Source: Bryobacterales bacterium (GTDB lineage: Bacteria; Acidobacteriota; Terriglobia; Bryobacterales; UBA6623). From it: a stretch of 57,410 nucleotides of DNA. The stretch is from positions 1-57,410 of the forward strand of contig JAPPMG010000011.1 in assembly GCA_028819215.1 (NCBI GenBank), written 5' to 3'. The first letter of the stretch is position 1, and each line of letters begins with the position of its first letter. A model generated the notes under the pieces. That model searched no databases and had not been told where the DNA came from. It saw nothing but the letters and a program-made list of their open reading frames with translations. The translations under genes and the position numbers were made by a program. Of this stretch, positions 50,749 to 57,410 are shown piece by piece.

Positions 50749-52213
50749 TCGGAGCCGGCGTCACATCTCTCTCAGCGATTGCGGCACTCCGTCGCTGCAG
50801 GGTGACTCGTGCGTCCTCGCGGCGCCCAGCGGCTTGATACGCTCGGGACAACTGGAACAGCAGGCGCTCGCTCTGGTGCCCTTGAAGCGCGGCCTCCAAG
50901 TGGGGAATCGCCTCGGCACCGCGACCTGCCCTCAAGTAAGCGGTCGACAGCGAGGCTCGAATCCTAGCGTCGCCATTCGAAAGCCGGACGGCTTCTTCCA
51001 GCCGAGGGATCGCCTCGTTGACACGGCCCAACTGGAGCAGGGCATCGCCGAAATAGAAGCACCCGTCGACGGAGGCCGGTCGCTGCTCTAGCAGGATTTC
51101 CGCCTCGCGGATCGAGTCCTCGTGTAGCCCAGCGACGCTGAGGGCCCTTAGGAGTCCGACGCGGAGGGAAAGATTCCCGGGCTCCAACTCCACCGCCGTC
51201 TGCCAAGCATCCACAGCGCTCAGCGAATTCCCGGCGAGATCCTCGATCGTTCCTGCCAATTGGTAGGCGGCCGACGACGGAGGCAGTGCAAGGAGCCGCC
51301 TGTGCGCTTGCTTCGCCTTCTCGGCGAAGGCTCGCGCACGCCAATACAAGGCTTCGGGTGTCGTTGCTTCTTCGGACGCATCGAGTACTAGATCTATAGA
51401 ATCGGACTCGAACCAGCATGCGAACTGTCGTTGTTCGCACGGCTCAACCGCAACGCGCTTAGCGAGTTCAGAACGAGCCCAGTCGCGCCGCCCGACTTCC
51501 TCGTAGATCGCAGCGATTCCCTCGTGAATGCCGGGAGCCGTCGCGTCGATCGCTTCGGCCGCCCGATAGTGAGTGAAAGCGGCCCGGAACCGGCCCTGAG
51601 CCTGTGCCGATCGGGCGAGCAGAAGCTGGTAGTACGCTGAGTTCGGGGCAGTACGTTCCAGATCATCGGCGGATACGCTGGAAAGCTCCGTGTAGCTGAG
51701 GCCGAGCCCCAACCAAGCCTTCGGGTTTTCGCGGTCTTGGTTAGCCAGTCGCGAGAACTCGCCCCTCGCGCGGTCCGGTTGATCGGACCGCAGCAGCGCA
51801 TCCGCCAGCTCCAGGCGCGCAGTGTTGTTGTCCGGATCCAGCATCACCGCTCGCCGAAGCGGACCGATAGCCCTCGACGGGTTGTCTAGCTTCTGATAGG
51901 AAATACCTACGAGTAGCCATGCCGGAGCGTGGTCCGGCTCGGCTTCCAGGAAGCGGTCCAATTGCTCGATTGCTCCAGGGAGGTTGCCGGCCGAATAGAA
52001 AGCCAGCCCGAGGTTCAGCGCGAGCCCCGGTTGTTCCGGGAACATGCCCACCAACTGGCGGTAGATACGTTCGGCCGTTCCGAAGTCGCGAGCCTTCATC
52101 GCAGCACTCGCTTCCTGCGCCAGCGCTATCGGATCGACAGCCTGCCCGAGCGCCATGCCCTGGACGACCGTCAGGGCCAAGGCCGCTAGAACGGGCCGTT
52201 GCCTCGGCATCAT
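50729..52213 (-). CDS. Exported tetratricopeptide-repeat protein
   Basis: A 494-residue protein with a signal peptide (VLAALALTVVQGMALGQA) and about ten TPR units along its length. Examples are AERIYRQLVGMFPEQPGLALNLGLAFYSAGN, LEAEPDHAPAWLLVGISYQKL, AVMLDPDNNTARLELADALL and LEAALQGHQSERLLFQLSRAYQAAG. It would serve as a protein-binding scaffold in the periplasm. A perfect TATAAT (52224-52219) stands five bases before the double ATG, so its transcript may be leaderless. It lies 401 bases after the TonB receptor gene on the same strand and is coupled to the CRTAC1 gene. Confidence 0.9.
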   Translation of the reverse strand: MMPRQRPVLAALALTVVQGMALGQAVDPIALAQEASAAMKARDFGTAERIYRQLVGMFPEQPGLALNLGLAFYSAGNLPGAIEQLDRFLEAEPDHAPAWLLVGISYQKLDNPSRAIGPLRRAVMLDPDNNTARLELADALLRSDQPDRARGEFSRLANQDRENPKAWLGLGLSYTELSSVSADDLERTAPNSAYYQLLLARSAQAQGRFRAAFTHYRAAEAIDATAPGIHEGIAAIYEEVGRRDWARSELAKRVAVEPCEQRQFACWFESDSIDLVLDASEEATTPEALYWRARAFAEKAKQAHRRLLALPPSSAAYQLAGTIEDLAGNSLSAVDAWQTAVELEPGNLSLRVGLLRALSVAGLHEDSIREAEILLEQRPASVDGCFYFGDALLQLGRVNEAIPRLEEAVRLSNGDARIRASLSTAYLRAGRGAEAIPHLEAALQGHQSERLLFQLSRAYQAAGRREDARVTLQRRSAAIAERDVTPAPNEITAP

Positions 52214-52614
52214 TGCCGATTATAAGACCCAGCCATCGATGTGTAGTCGCTCCGCTTGGCCGTCAATCACGGTGAACTCGGACACGAAAGGCGAGGATGT
52301 TCGAGGCGTCGTGCCCCGCCTCAATTTGGGGCTACGGATCAAGGTACGGTGGCTGGCGGAGTTGGAATCGGTGGCGGTGTGACCAGTGACCGACGCGGTG
52401 CCGGTACTGTCGGTGATTGGGCCGGACGCTACTGGATCGACGAGCCCCGCTACCGCCGGCGTGTCCTGGCCCACCTCAAGACGACCGCGAGGGACCTGGG
52501 ATAGCAGTTGCTTCCCGTTGCCGCCTCGCCGCCCAGCGCCGAGCCCGTTTCCGCACTCGAGACGTGATGTGTCTCACCTCAGCACGCGACCATCACGGCG
52601 GGGCTGCTTCCCTG
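52214..52614. other. Gap between TonB receptor and TPR genes
   Basis: A 401-base stretch without a convincing gene. An open frame on the plus strand (52256-52504) and one on the minus strand (52220-52474) show no family signature. The only clear element is TATAAT (52224-52219, minus) directly before the TPR start codon. The long gap suggests that the TPR-CRTAC1 pair has its own promoter. Confidence 0.4.
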
Positions 52615-55600
52615 TCAAAAGAGCAGTTTCAGAGCCATTTGAACCTGTCTAGGAGATCCGATGGTGCGTACGACTCGTCCGAATGCGCCGTTGGTAACTG
52701 TCACCGGCCCGCCGGCGATGGGCACGCCGAACACGGGTGAGTTCGTGAGGTTGAAGAATTCGGCCCGCAGTTGCGCCGTAAGTCTCTCGTGAACTCGAAA
52801 GCTCTTGCTCAGAGAGACGTCGGCGTTGGCAATGCCGTCCTGCCTCAGGTCATTCATGTATCGCGGGGCGGTGCCTTGCTCGAAGCGTCCAGGTGCGACG
52901 AATGCGTCGGTGTTAAACCAGCGCTCGGGTGTCGGATTGCTGAGTTTGGGGTTCGCCACAACGTCAGTGCGCTTCACTCCGTACCCGAATGCCCCCAGCG
53001 TGTTCGGAGCCCGAATGTTGATCGGGACTCCGATGCTGAACCGGATTGTGCCTGCTACTTGCCAGCCGCCCACGACCGCGTCAAGTGCGCCGCCCATGTT
53101 CCCGCCGAGAGCTTTGCCCTTTCCGACAGGGAGTTCCCACACGAGGTTGTTCACAAAATCGTGGGGCAGGTCATGGGCACTCACGGAGTAATCGCTGTCC
53201 GGGTCGAAGACGTCTCGGAACGCGTCGCTTACGAACCAGCCCTGATCCTCTGACGCATTGTCCTCGGCCCGCGCCCACTGGTAGCTGCTGAGAAGCGTCA
53301 GGCCATCGGCGAAGCGCCGCGTGAACTTCACGTAGAGCGCGTTAAAGTTTGAAACGGCGCCCTTGCTGCTGCGCGCGACATTGACGTTGTTGAAGTGTGG
53401 GAAGGACCGTAGGAAGCGGTGAAGCGGTGCAGTGCGACCACTCATCGGGCCGGACGAGATCAGCCCGAAGAACGGGTTGTGAATGCGGTCGTTCAACTCC
53501 TCGCCTAGGCTCAGGGATTCCATGCGGACTTGGTTGAAGTTTCGGTTCGAGCCCCAAGCGAACTTTCGGCCCCGGTTGCCGGAGTAGCCGATCTCGAATA
53601 CCGAGCCCGGGAATAGCTCGTACTGGAAGTCCACGCTGAAGCTCTGGACGTAAGGGGTCGGGTGATTGCGAGGCCAGGCGTTCACGTTGGCACCGACTGC
53701 CGTCGCGAGCCCCAACGCGGTTCCGGTCGGCTGGTCGGGACCGTTCGGCCACGGATTGCTGAGGAGGTTGACTGGAACGACCCCGTCGGGGTTTGTTTCC
53801 CAGGTGGACCTCAGGTCGAACCCGTCCATCCCGCTGACTCCCGACTCGATGTACGTCTGCGAATACGAGATGCCGTACCCGGCGCGCATCACAAGCTTGT
53901 CGGTGAGCTTGTAGCTCAAGCCGATTCGGGGAGCCCAATCATTCGTGTCGAGCGCCGTGATGCCCCGGTCGTTCTGGTCGGTGAACTTGACTCCCCCTTG
54001 GACCGGATACCCGGCGGCGTCCCCGATCGGGTTGGCGACGTGGAAGTCGAAGTAGGCTTGCCGTTCGTAGCGTTCAGTGCGCGGCAACTGCCGCTCATGG
54101 CGCAGGCCGAGGGTCAGCGTAAGTTCCGGAGTGACTCGCCAGGTGTCTTGCGCGTACCAAGCGGCGTACTTCTGCGTGAACGCCGGATCGCCTGAGAATC
54201 TCACGCTTCCCCCGCCCACTCCCAACAGCAGCGAGGCGACCGAGTTCCCGACCACACCGCTGTTGCCGACAGCCACGGGACCGGTCGTCGGCCCCCTGCT
54301 GAACGCAAACTCCGGCGTCCGCGAATCGATGAAGTTCCACTGGATGGCCTCGAAGTTGAACCCGAACTTGAGGCTGTGGTTGCCGCGCTCGTTGCTGACG
54401 TTGACGCCTCCCGTATGGGTCCTGCGGATGTTTTGGAACAGGCGGGCTCGGCCGATCGTCGCGTACTCCCTCAGGTTGTACTGGCCTAGGTTCTGGTTCT
54501 GGAACTGATCTGCGTACGACTGCGGGTAGCCGAGGTCCGTCAAACTCGTGCCGTCTACGTTGGGAATCGGATTGGCGAACCTATGGCCGCCGCCTGAGCC
54601 GGCATTGATGTTGATCACCCAGGTGGGCGAGGGGATGATCGTGTTGCTCCAGCTGACGTTGTAGAACGGCTGTCCGTTCTCGAACCCGGTGTCGGCGCCG
54701 TTGTCGAAGAACCGAGGGCTGTTGTTCAGCAAGTCTGATCTGCTCCAGCGCACGAATGTGCTGTATTCCTGGCTCTTCGACCAGTCGACCCGCGTGTCGT
54801 AGCGATCGACTTCTTGGCGGAACGGCACTGTCTTGAAGTAGTTGTTGACGTTGGTGACGCCGAGGCCCTCCCGAGTCGGGTTCGGATACAGCTTCAGCAC
54901 GTTGACCGCAACAGGATCGAAACGCGCGGACGGAATGACATTGCCCGGGAAGCGGTCACGAATGAATCCCGCACCGTCCGGGTTAGCACGGGTCGTGAAG
55001 GGATCGTAGATCTCTTGCAGGGAACCGTTTCCGTTGAAGCTCTGCGTGAAGTCGCCCATGCGTTCCAGGGACGGGGGCATGGTTTGGACGGTTGTCCGGG
55101 CAGACGGCAGGCGCATGGCTTCATATCCGAACAGACCGTAGATTCCCTGCCTCTTCCACACCGGGCCCGTGGCGTTCAGGCCGACCTGATTGCGCTTGAA
55201 CTCCGGCTTGGCGTTCCCGGCACGGTTGCGCTCCCATTGGTTGGCGTCCAAATTGTCGTTGCGGTGAAACCAGAACAGCGAGCCGTGGAACTGGTCCCCT
55301 CCACCCTTCGTAACGAGGCTGACGACGCCGTTGGCGACCTTGCCGTACTCGGCGTCGTATGTGTTGCGGGCAACCTGCATCTCTTGGACAGCGTCCACGG
55401 ATGGCGTCCCGAACGTCGCGCCCCAGTCGCCGCCCTTGTTGGTGACGCCATCAACGTTGACCGTGTTGCTCGCTTCGCGGCCGCCGTTCATCGAGAAGAG
55501 TCCGTAGTCTTGGTCGCTCACCCGGTCCTGAAGTTGCGTGCGCCCGCTGCGGGCGAACATCGAGACGACCCCGGCATTGGCGTGGACGAGCGCGAGCGGA

Positions 55601-56064
55601 TTGCGGAAGCTGATCGGAAGCTCGGTGATCTCTTCGGAGTTGAGCGTGTTGCTCTGGTTGGCGGACTGCGTGTCGAGGACGACCGCCGCGGCAGTGACCT
55701 CCACGGTCTCGGTGACCTCTCCCAGCTCGAGAACCGCATTGAACTCAGCGTCCTGGTTGGCTTGCAGGCGGATGCCGGAGCGCACGAACGTCTTGAATCC
55801 AACGGTGGATACGGCGAGTTCGTAGTTGCCGGGCTTGAGTTGCGACAGGGTGAAGCGCCCCTCCGGGCCAGTGCTCTGCTGGCGCTCCTCCCCGGTGTCG
55901 GCGTTCGTGAGCACCACCGAGGCCCCGGGTATCACCGCTCCGCCGGGGTCCGTTACAAGGCCGGTCAGATTGGCGGTGGTTAGCTGCGCGAAGCCGAGCG
56001 TCGCTCCGAGCAGGGCGAGGAGCGAGAGCACTCCCATGATCTTTACGGTGCTGTGGCCGGTCAT
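52615..56064 (-). CDS. TonB-dependent receptor, Oar-like, with carboxypeptidase-regulatory domain
   Basis: A 1149-residue outer-membrane receptor, paralogous in architecture to the one at 44333-47734. The signal peptide includes MGVLSLLALLGATLGFAQ. The CarboxypepD_reg-like domain (about 30-115: NLTGLVTDPGGAVIPGASVV) is followed by the plug (ITELPISFRNPLALVHANAGV, VQEMQVARNTYDAEYGKVANGVVSLV) and the barrel, ending QMALKLLF. AGGAGG stands nine bases before the ATG. It heads a TonB receptor-TPR-CRTAC1 series. Ligand unknown. Confidence 0.95.
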   Translation of the reverse strand: MTGHSTVKIMGVLSLLALLGATLGFAQLTTANLTGLVTDPGGAVIPGASVVLTNADTGEERQQSTGPEGRFTLSQLKPGNYELAVSTVGFKTFVRSGIRLQANQDAEFNAVLELGEVTETVEVTAAAVVLDTQSANQSNTLNSEEITELPISFRNPLALVHANAGVVSMFARSGRTQLQDRVSDQDYGLFSMNGGREASNTVNVDGVTNKGGDWGATFGTPSVDAVQEMQVARNTYDAEYGKVANGVVSLVTKGGGDQFHGSLFWFHRNDNLDANQWERNRAGNAKPEFKRNQVGLNATGPVWKRQGIYGLFGYEAMRLPSARTTVQTMPPSLERMGDFTQSFNGNGSLQEIYDPFTTRANPDGAGFIRDRFPGNVIPSARFDPVAVNVLKLYPNPTREGLGVTNVNNYFKTVPFRQEVDRYDTRVDWSKSQEYSTFVRWSRSDLLNNSPRFFDNGADTGFENGQPFYNVSWSNTIIPSPTWVININAGSGGGHRFANPIPNVDGTSLTDLGYPQSYADQFQNQNLGQYNLREYATIGRARLFQNIRRTHTGGVNVSNERGNHSLKFGFNFEAIQWNFIDSRTPEFAFSRGPTTGPVAVGNSGVVGNSVASLLLGVGGGSVRFSGDPAFTQKYAAWYAQDTWRVTPELTLTLGLRHERQLPRTERYERQAYFDFHVANPIGDAAGYPVQGGVKFTDQNDRGITALDTNDWAPRIGLSYKLTDKLVMRAGYGISYSQTYIESGVSGMDGFDLRSTWETNPDGVVPVNLLSNPWPNGPDQPTGTALGLATAVGANVNAWPRNHPTPYVQSFSVDFQYELFPGSVFEIGYSGNRGRKFAWGSNRNFNQVRMESLSLGEELNDRIHNPFFGLISSGPMSGRTAPLHRFLRSFPHFNNVNVARSSKGAVSNFNALYVKFTRRFADGLTLLSSYQWARAEDNASEDQGWFVSDAFRDVFDPDSDYSVSAHDLPHDFVNNLVWELPVGKGKALGGNMGGALDAVVGGWQVAGTIRFSIGVPINIRAPNTLGAFGYGVKRTDVVANPKLSNPTPERWFNTDAFVAPGRFEQGTAPRYMNDLRQDGIANADVSLSKSFRVHERLTAQLRAEFFNLTNSPVFGVPIAGGPVTVTNGAFGRVVRTIGSPRQVQMALKLLF

Positions 56065-56176
56065 TATCAGAAGCCTCCTGGATTTGTACGGATTCTGGCG
56101 CGATCGGTCCGCGGCTCCGACCTAGGTCCTCTTCGGCCCGGATCTCCATGGCGGTGGACGAGCTGCCATCGCCTAG

Positions 56177-56205
56177 ATTGTATGGCTGCGGCGCTGGGCG
56201 CGCAA
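56177..56205 (-). promoter_or_regulatory. Candidate promoter of the second TonB receptor gene
   Basis: On the minus strand, TTGCGC (56205-56200), a 17-base spacer and TACAAT (56182-56177). Transcription would begin near 56170, about 106 bases before the start codon. The -35 box ends exactly where similarity to the divergent hicB remnant begins. Confidence 0.45.
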
Positions 56206-56207
56206 CG

Positions 56208-56498
56208 CTATTTCGCCAAGAGCTCGAGCGCTCGATCGACGAGTACCTCGCTTGATGCCAGGAGCACGGCGTTGAGTCAAAGAAGCCATTCTCCAGGTAG
56301 TCGAACGTGCGCCTTGGCTCGGAACTCCACGGCACAGTGGCAGCGATAGCAGTAGCGGAGGGAATGAGTATCAATTCCTGGATCGCGCGAGCCCTGCGAG
56401 CGGCCAGCGGCTCGGTGCCCCGTTCGACGAGGTTGGTCGCGCAGGCGACCGTCGAAGACAGAGGGCGCTTTATCCCAATCAACCTCGGAGCAGATTGA
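56208..56498 (+). pseudogene. HicB antitoxin remnant, second copy
   Basis: A damaged paralogue of the hicB at 48158-48565, similar at the base level (for instance CGCTCGATCGACGAGTACCT is identical). The first 50 or so codons are missing. TGA (56253-56255) replaces the Trp codon of the other copy, and TAG (56298-56300) interrupts the linker. The C-terminal ribbon-helix-helix part is well kept (GSELHGTVAAIAVAEGMS, INSWIARALRAA) and ends at TGA 56496-56498. Translation of a small C-terminal fragment from GTG 56307 is possible but unlikely to matter. Confidence 0.7.
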
Positions 56499-56806
56499 GG
56501 GTGCGAAGAAGCAGTCAGGGTTAGATTGCGCGTGCGAGGGGGGAGATGTCAGCGTGAGACTATCATCAGTCATGCACTCGCCAAGTGCCTTCGTAGCAGA
56601 TGTGTTCAAAGGGGAGTCGGTCAGCGGTCTTGTCCGGCGAACGAAGTTGGTGGGACTGGCCGACGAAATTCGGAATCACTACTGGCCATCGTAGTTGTCG
56701 CTGCCCACTCAGGTTCCAATGTCTCAGCAGCAAAGGACCTGGCCAATCCGCCTAGATGAGCGATAGGTGATCGTGCGAGCAAGACAAGTCCTAGTTCGAC
56801 GGCGGG
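56499..56806. other. Gap with a possible small ORF
   Basis: No known gene is recognised. On the plus strand a 46-codon frame runs from GTG 56554 to TAG 56692-56694 behind a purine-rich GAGGGGGGAG. Its product (SAFVADVFKGESVSGLVRR, then KLVGLADEIRNHYWPS) has no recognisable family. The rest looks non-coding. It lies between two Hic loci and may be part of the same decayed region. Confidence 0.25.
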
Positions 56807-57049
56807 CTAGTTGGCCTCGTCGAACGCTTGGCGATAGGCCCTGTCCGAGATCCCGACGAGCCTTACCTGCGCTTTCAGAGTGCGTCGGTCGACTTGTCGA
56901 TGGTCCGGGATGGACAGATGCACTGCTGGATGCGCGCTGCCTGTCAGGACGAAATGGTTCTTGGCACTCCGGCGGACGGTCCACCCCAGTGCCTCGAATG
57001 CCTTGACGCGCTGGCTGCCAGGGGCGAGTGGAAGCTCCTTGATCGCCAT
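56807..57049 (-). CDS. hicA: HicA-family toxin (mRNA interferase-like)
   Basis: An 80-residue protein with the HicA double-stranded-RNA-binding-like fold. MAIKELPLAPGSQRVKAFEALGW (strand and helix), VRRSAKNHFVLTG where the family has the catalytic histidine in a GSHH-like motif (here NH), and LSIPDHRQVDRRTLKAQVRL, which is like the usual SIPDHxEVKRGTLRxLLR. The frame is complete. It starts two bases after the stop of a HicB-like antitoxin reading frame (TAG, one base, ATG), in hicB-hicA order. HicA cleaves mRNA when free of HicB. Activity is uncertain since the partner is frameshifted. Confidence 0.72.
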   Translation of the reverse strand: MAIKELPLAPGSQRVKAFEALGWTVRRSAKNHFVLTGSAHPAVHLSIPDHRQVDRRTLKAQVRLVGISDRAYRQAFDEAN

Positions 57050-57050
57050 C

Positions 57051-57339
57051 CTACGCGATCAATCTTGGGCGCACTGCCGGAGGCACAAAGTCCATCGGCA
57101 CCCGGTCGGAGCCGGCCTCCATTTTCGTACTCTCTGATGTTCCTGAAGCATTCCTTCGCCAATCCTCGAGCATCGTATTCAGACAGAGTTCGATGGCATC
57201 CGCAAGATTCGCCAGGGTTCCTCACGAGTTGCGCCTTGAGAGGCGCAACCTGGGTCTCCAAGCATTTCGCAATCACGAATCCGTCAGCCTCGTCCGAAAC
57301 CTCTGCTGCCAGAGTTTGAATCCTGCCAGGATCAACCAT
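57051..57339 (-). pseudogene. HicB-like antitoxin with two frameshifts
   Basis: Read on the minus strand, three frames together give a HicB-like (UPF0150) antitoxin. The first frame from 57339 gives AAEVSDEADGFVIAK, the second LGDPGCASQGATREE, and the third LANLADAIELCLNTMLEDW, continuing to TAG at 57053-57051. ASQGATREE followed by ALANLxxAIEL is the hallmark of this family. Single-base deletions near 57263 and 57217 would explain both shifts. Either the gene is dead or the assembly has errors. The start lies near the window edge and is not certain. Confidence 0.6.
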
Positions 57340-57410
57340 CCCAAGTCATCATACGAGCCTCAGGGATCCTCCCCTCTGCCAAATTTCCGATGTTAAGATT
57401 TCCGGCGGAA

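Noticed and set aside
54814..55983. 389-codon plus-strand frame
   Set aside because: Antisense shadow of the TonB receptor gene with no family signature.
1..57410. CRISPR array, prophage, integrase, insertion sequence or rRNA
   Set aside because: Looked for and not seen: no regularly spaced repeats, no transposase or integrase motifs and no rRNA-like stretches. The only duplicated element noticed is the hicB copy pair.

Overview
The window is one contiguous piece of GC-rich bacterial chromosome carrying about 40 protein genes and no rRNA, tRNA, CRISPR array or recognisable insertion sequence. The gene mix points to a free-living or host-associated heterotroph of the Acidobacteriota, Bryobacterales/Solibacter-like. 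The pointers are long Oar-type TonB-dependent receptors with an N-terminal carboxypeptidase-regulatory domain, the DUF1501, DUF1549/1553, DUF1552 and DUF1592 exported proteins, many sulfatases, a CRTAC1/TPR pair, an exported ankyrin protein and several Tat signals. This assignment rests on gene content only.

Layout. (1) 0.2-5.2 kb: rho and a hotdog thioesterase, a ThuA-like lipoprotein, a YbdG-type MscS channel and an exported beta-propeller. (2) 5.3-15.2 kb: exported catabolism, with three sulfatases, a DUF454 membrane protein, a CBM9-like lipoprotein, a DinB protein, a VCBS-repeat protein and an FAD-dependent oxidoreductase. (3) 15.3-20.9 kb: the conserved rimP-nusA-infB-ylxP(DUF503) operon on the minus strand. 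Its short leader holds an attenuator-like pair of hairpins, and infB has no ATG at the expected place. (4) 20.9-28.3 kb: an SMP-30 lactonase, a glucuronokinase-like GHMP kinase, a PspC/zinc-ribbon protein and a DUF1592-DUF1552-ankyrin operon. (5) 28.5-30.1 kb: a two-gene toxin-antitoxin-like pair with an AbiEii nucleotidyltransferase. (6) 30.1-34.6 kb: a PQQ-type beta-propeller with EF-hands, a fourth sulfatase and a DUF1501 protein.

(7) 34.6-47.8 kb: nine genes on the minus strand, overlapping or separated by no more than 68 bases. In order they encode a TonB-dependent receptor, DUF1549/1553, DUF1501, an FGE-like protein, a Tat-exported enolase-superfamily enzyme, an MFS sugar-acid transporter, a GntR/FCD regulator, a DHDPS-family lyase and a cytoplasmic enolase-superfamily enzyme. 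A -35/-10 promoter and a perfect 14-bp palindrome precede the first gene. I read this as a regulated uptake-and-catabolism operon for a sugar-acid-type substrate and consider it the most interesting unit in the window.

(8) 47.9-57.4 kb: a second TonB receptor followed by TPR and CRTAC1 genes, bracketed by decayed HicAB toxin-antitoxin loci. There is a hicA-hicB remnant with an amber stop, a second and more damaged hicB copy, and at the right edge a hicB-hicA pair whose antitoxin is frameshifted while the toxin frame is open. Each TonB receptor is preceded, divergently, by a hicB remnant of the same lineage.
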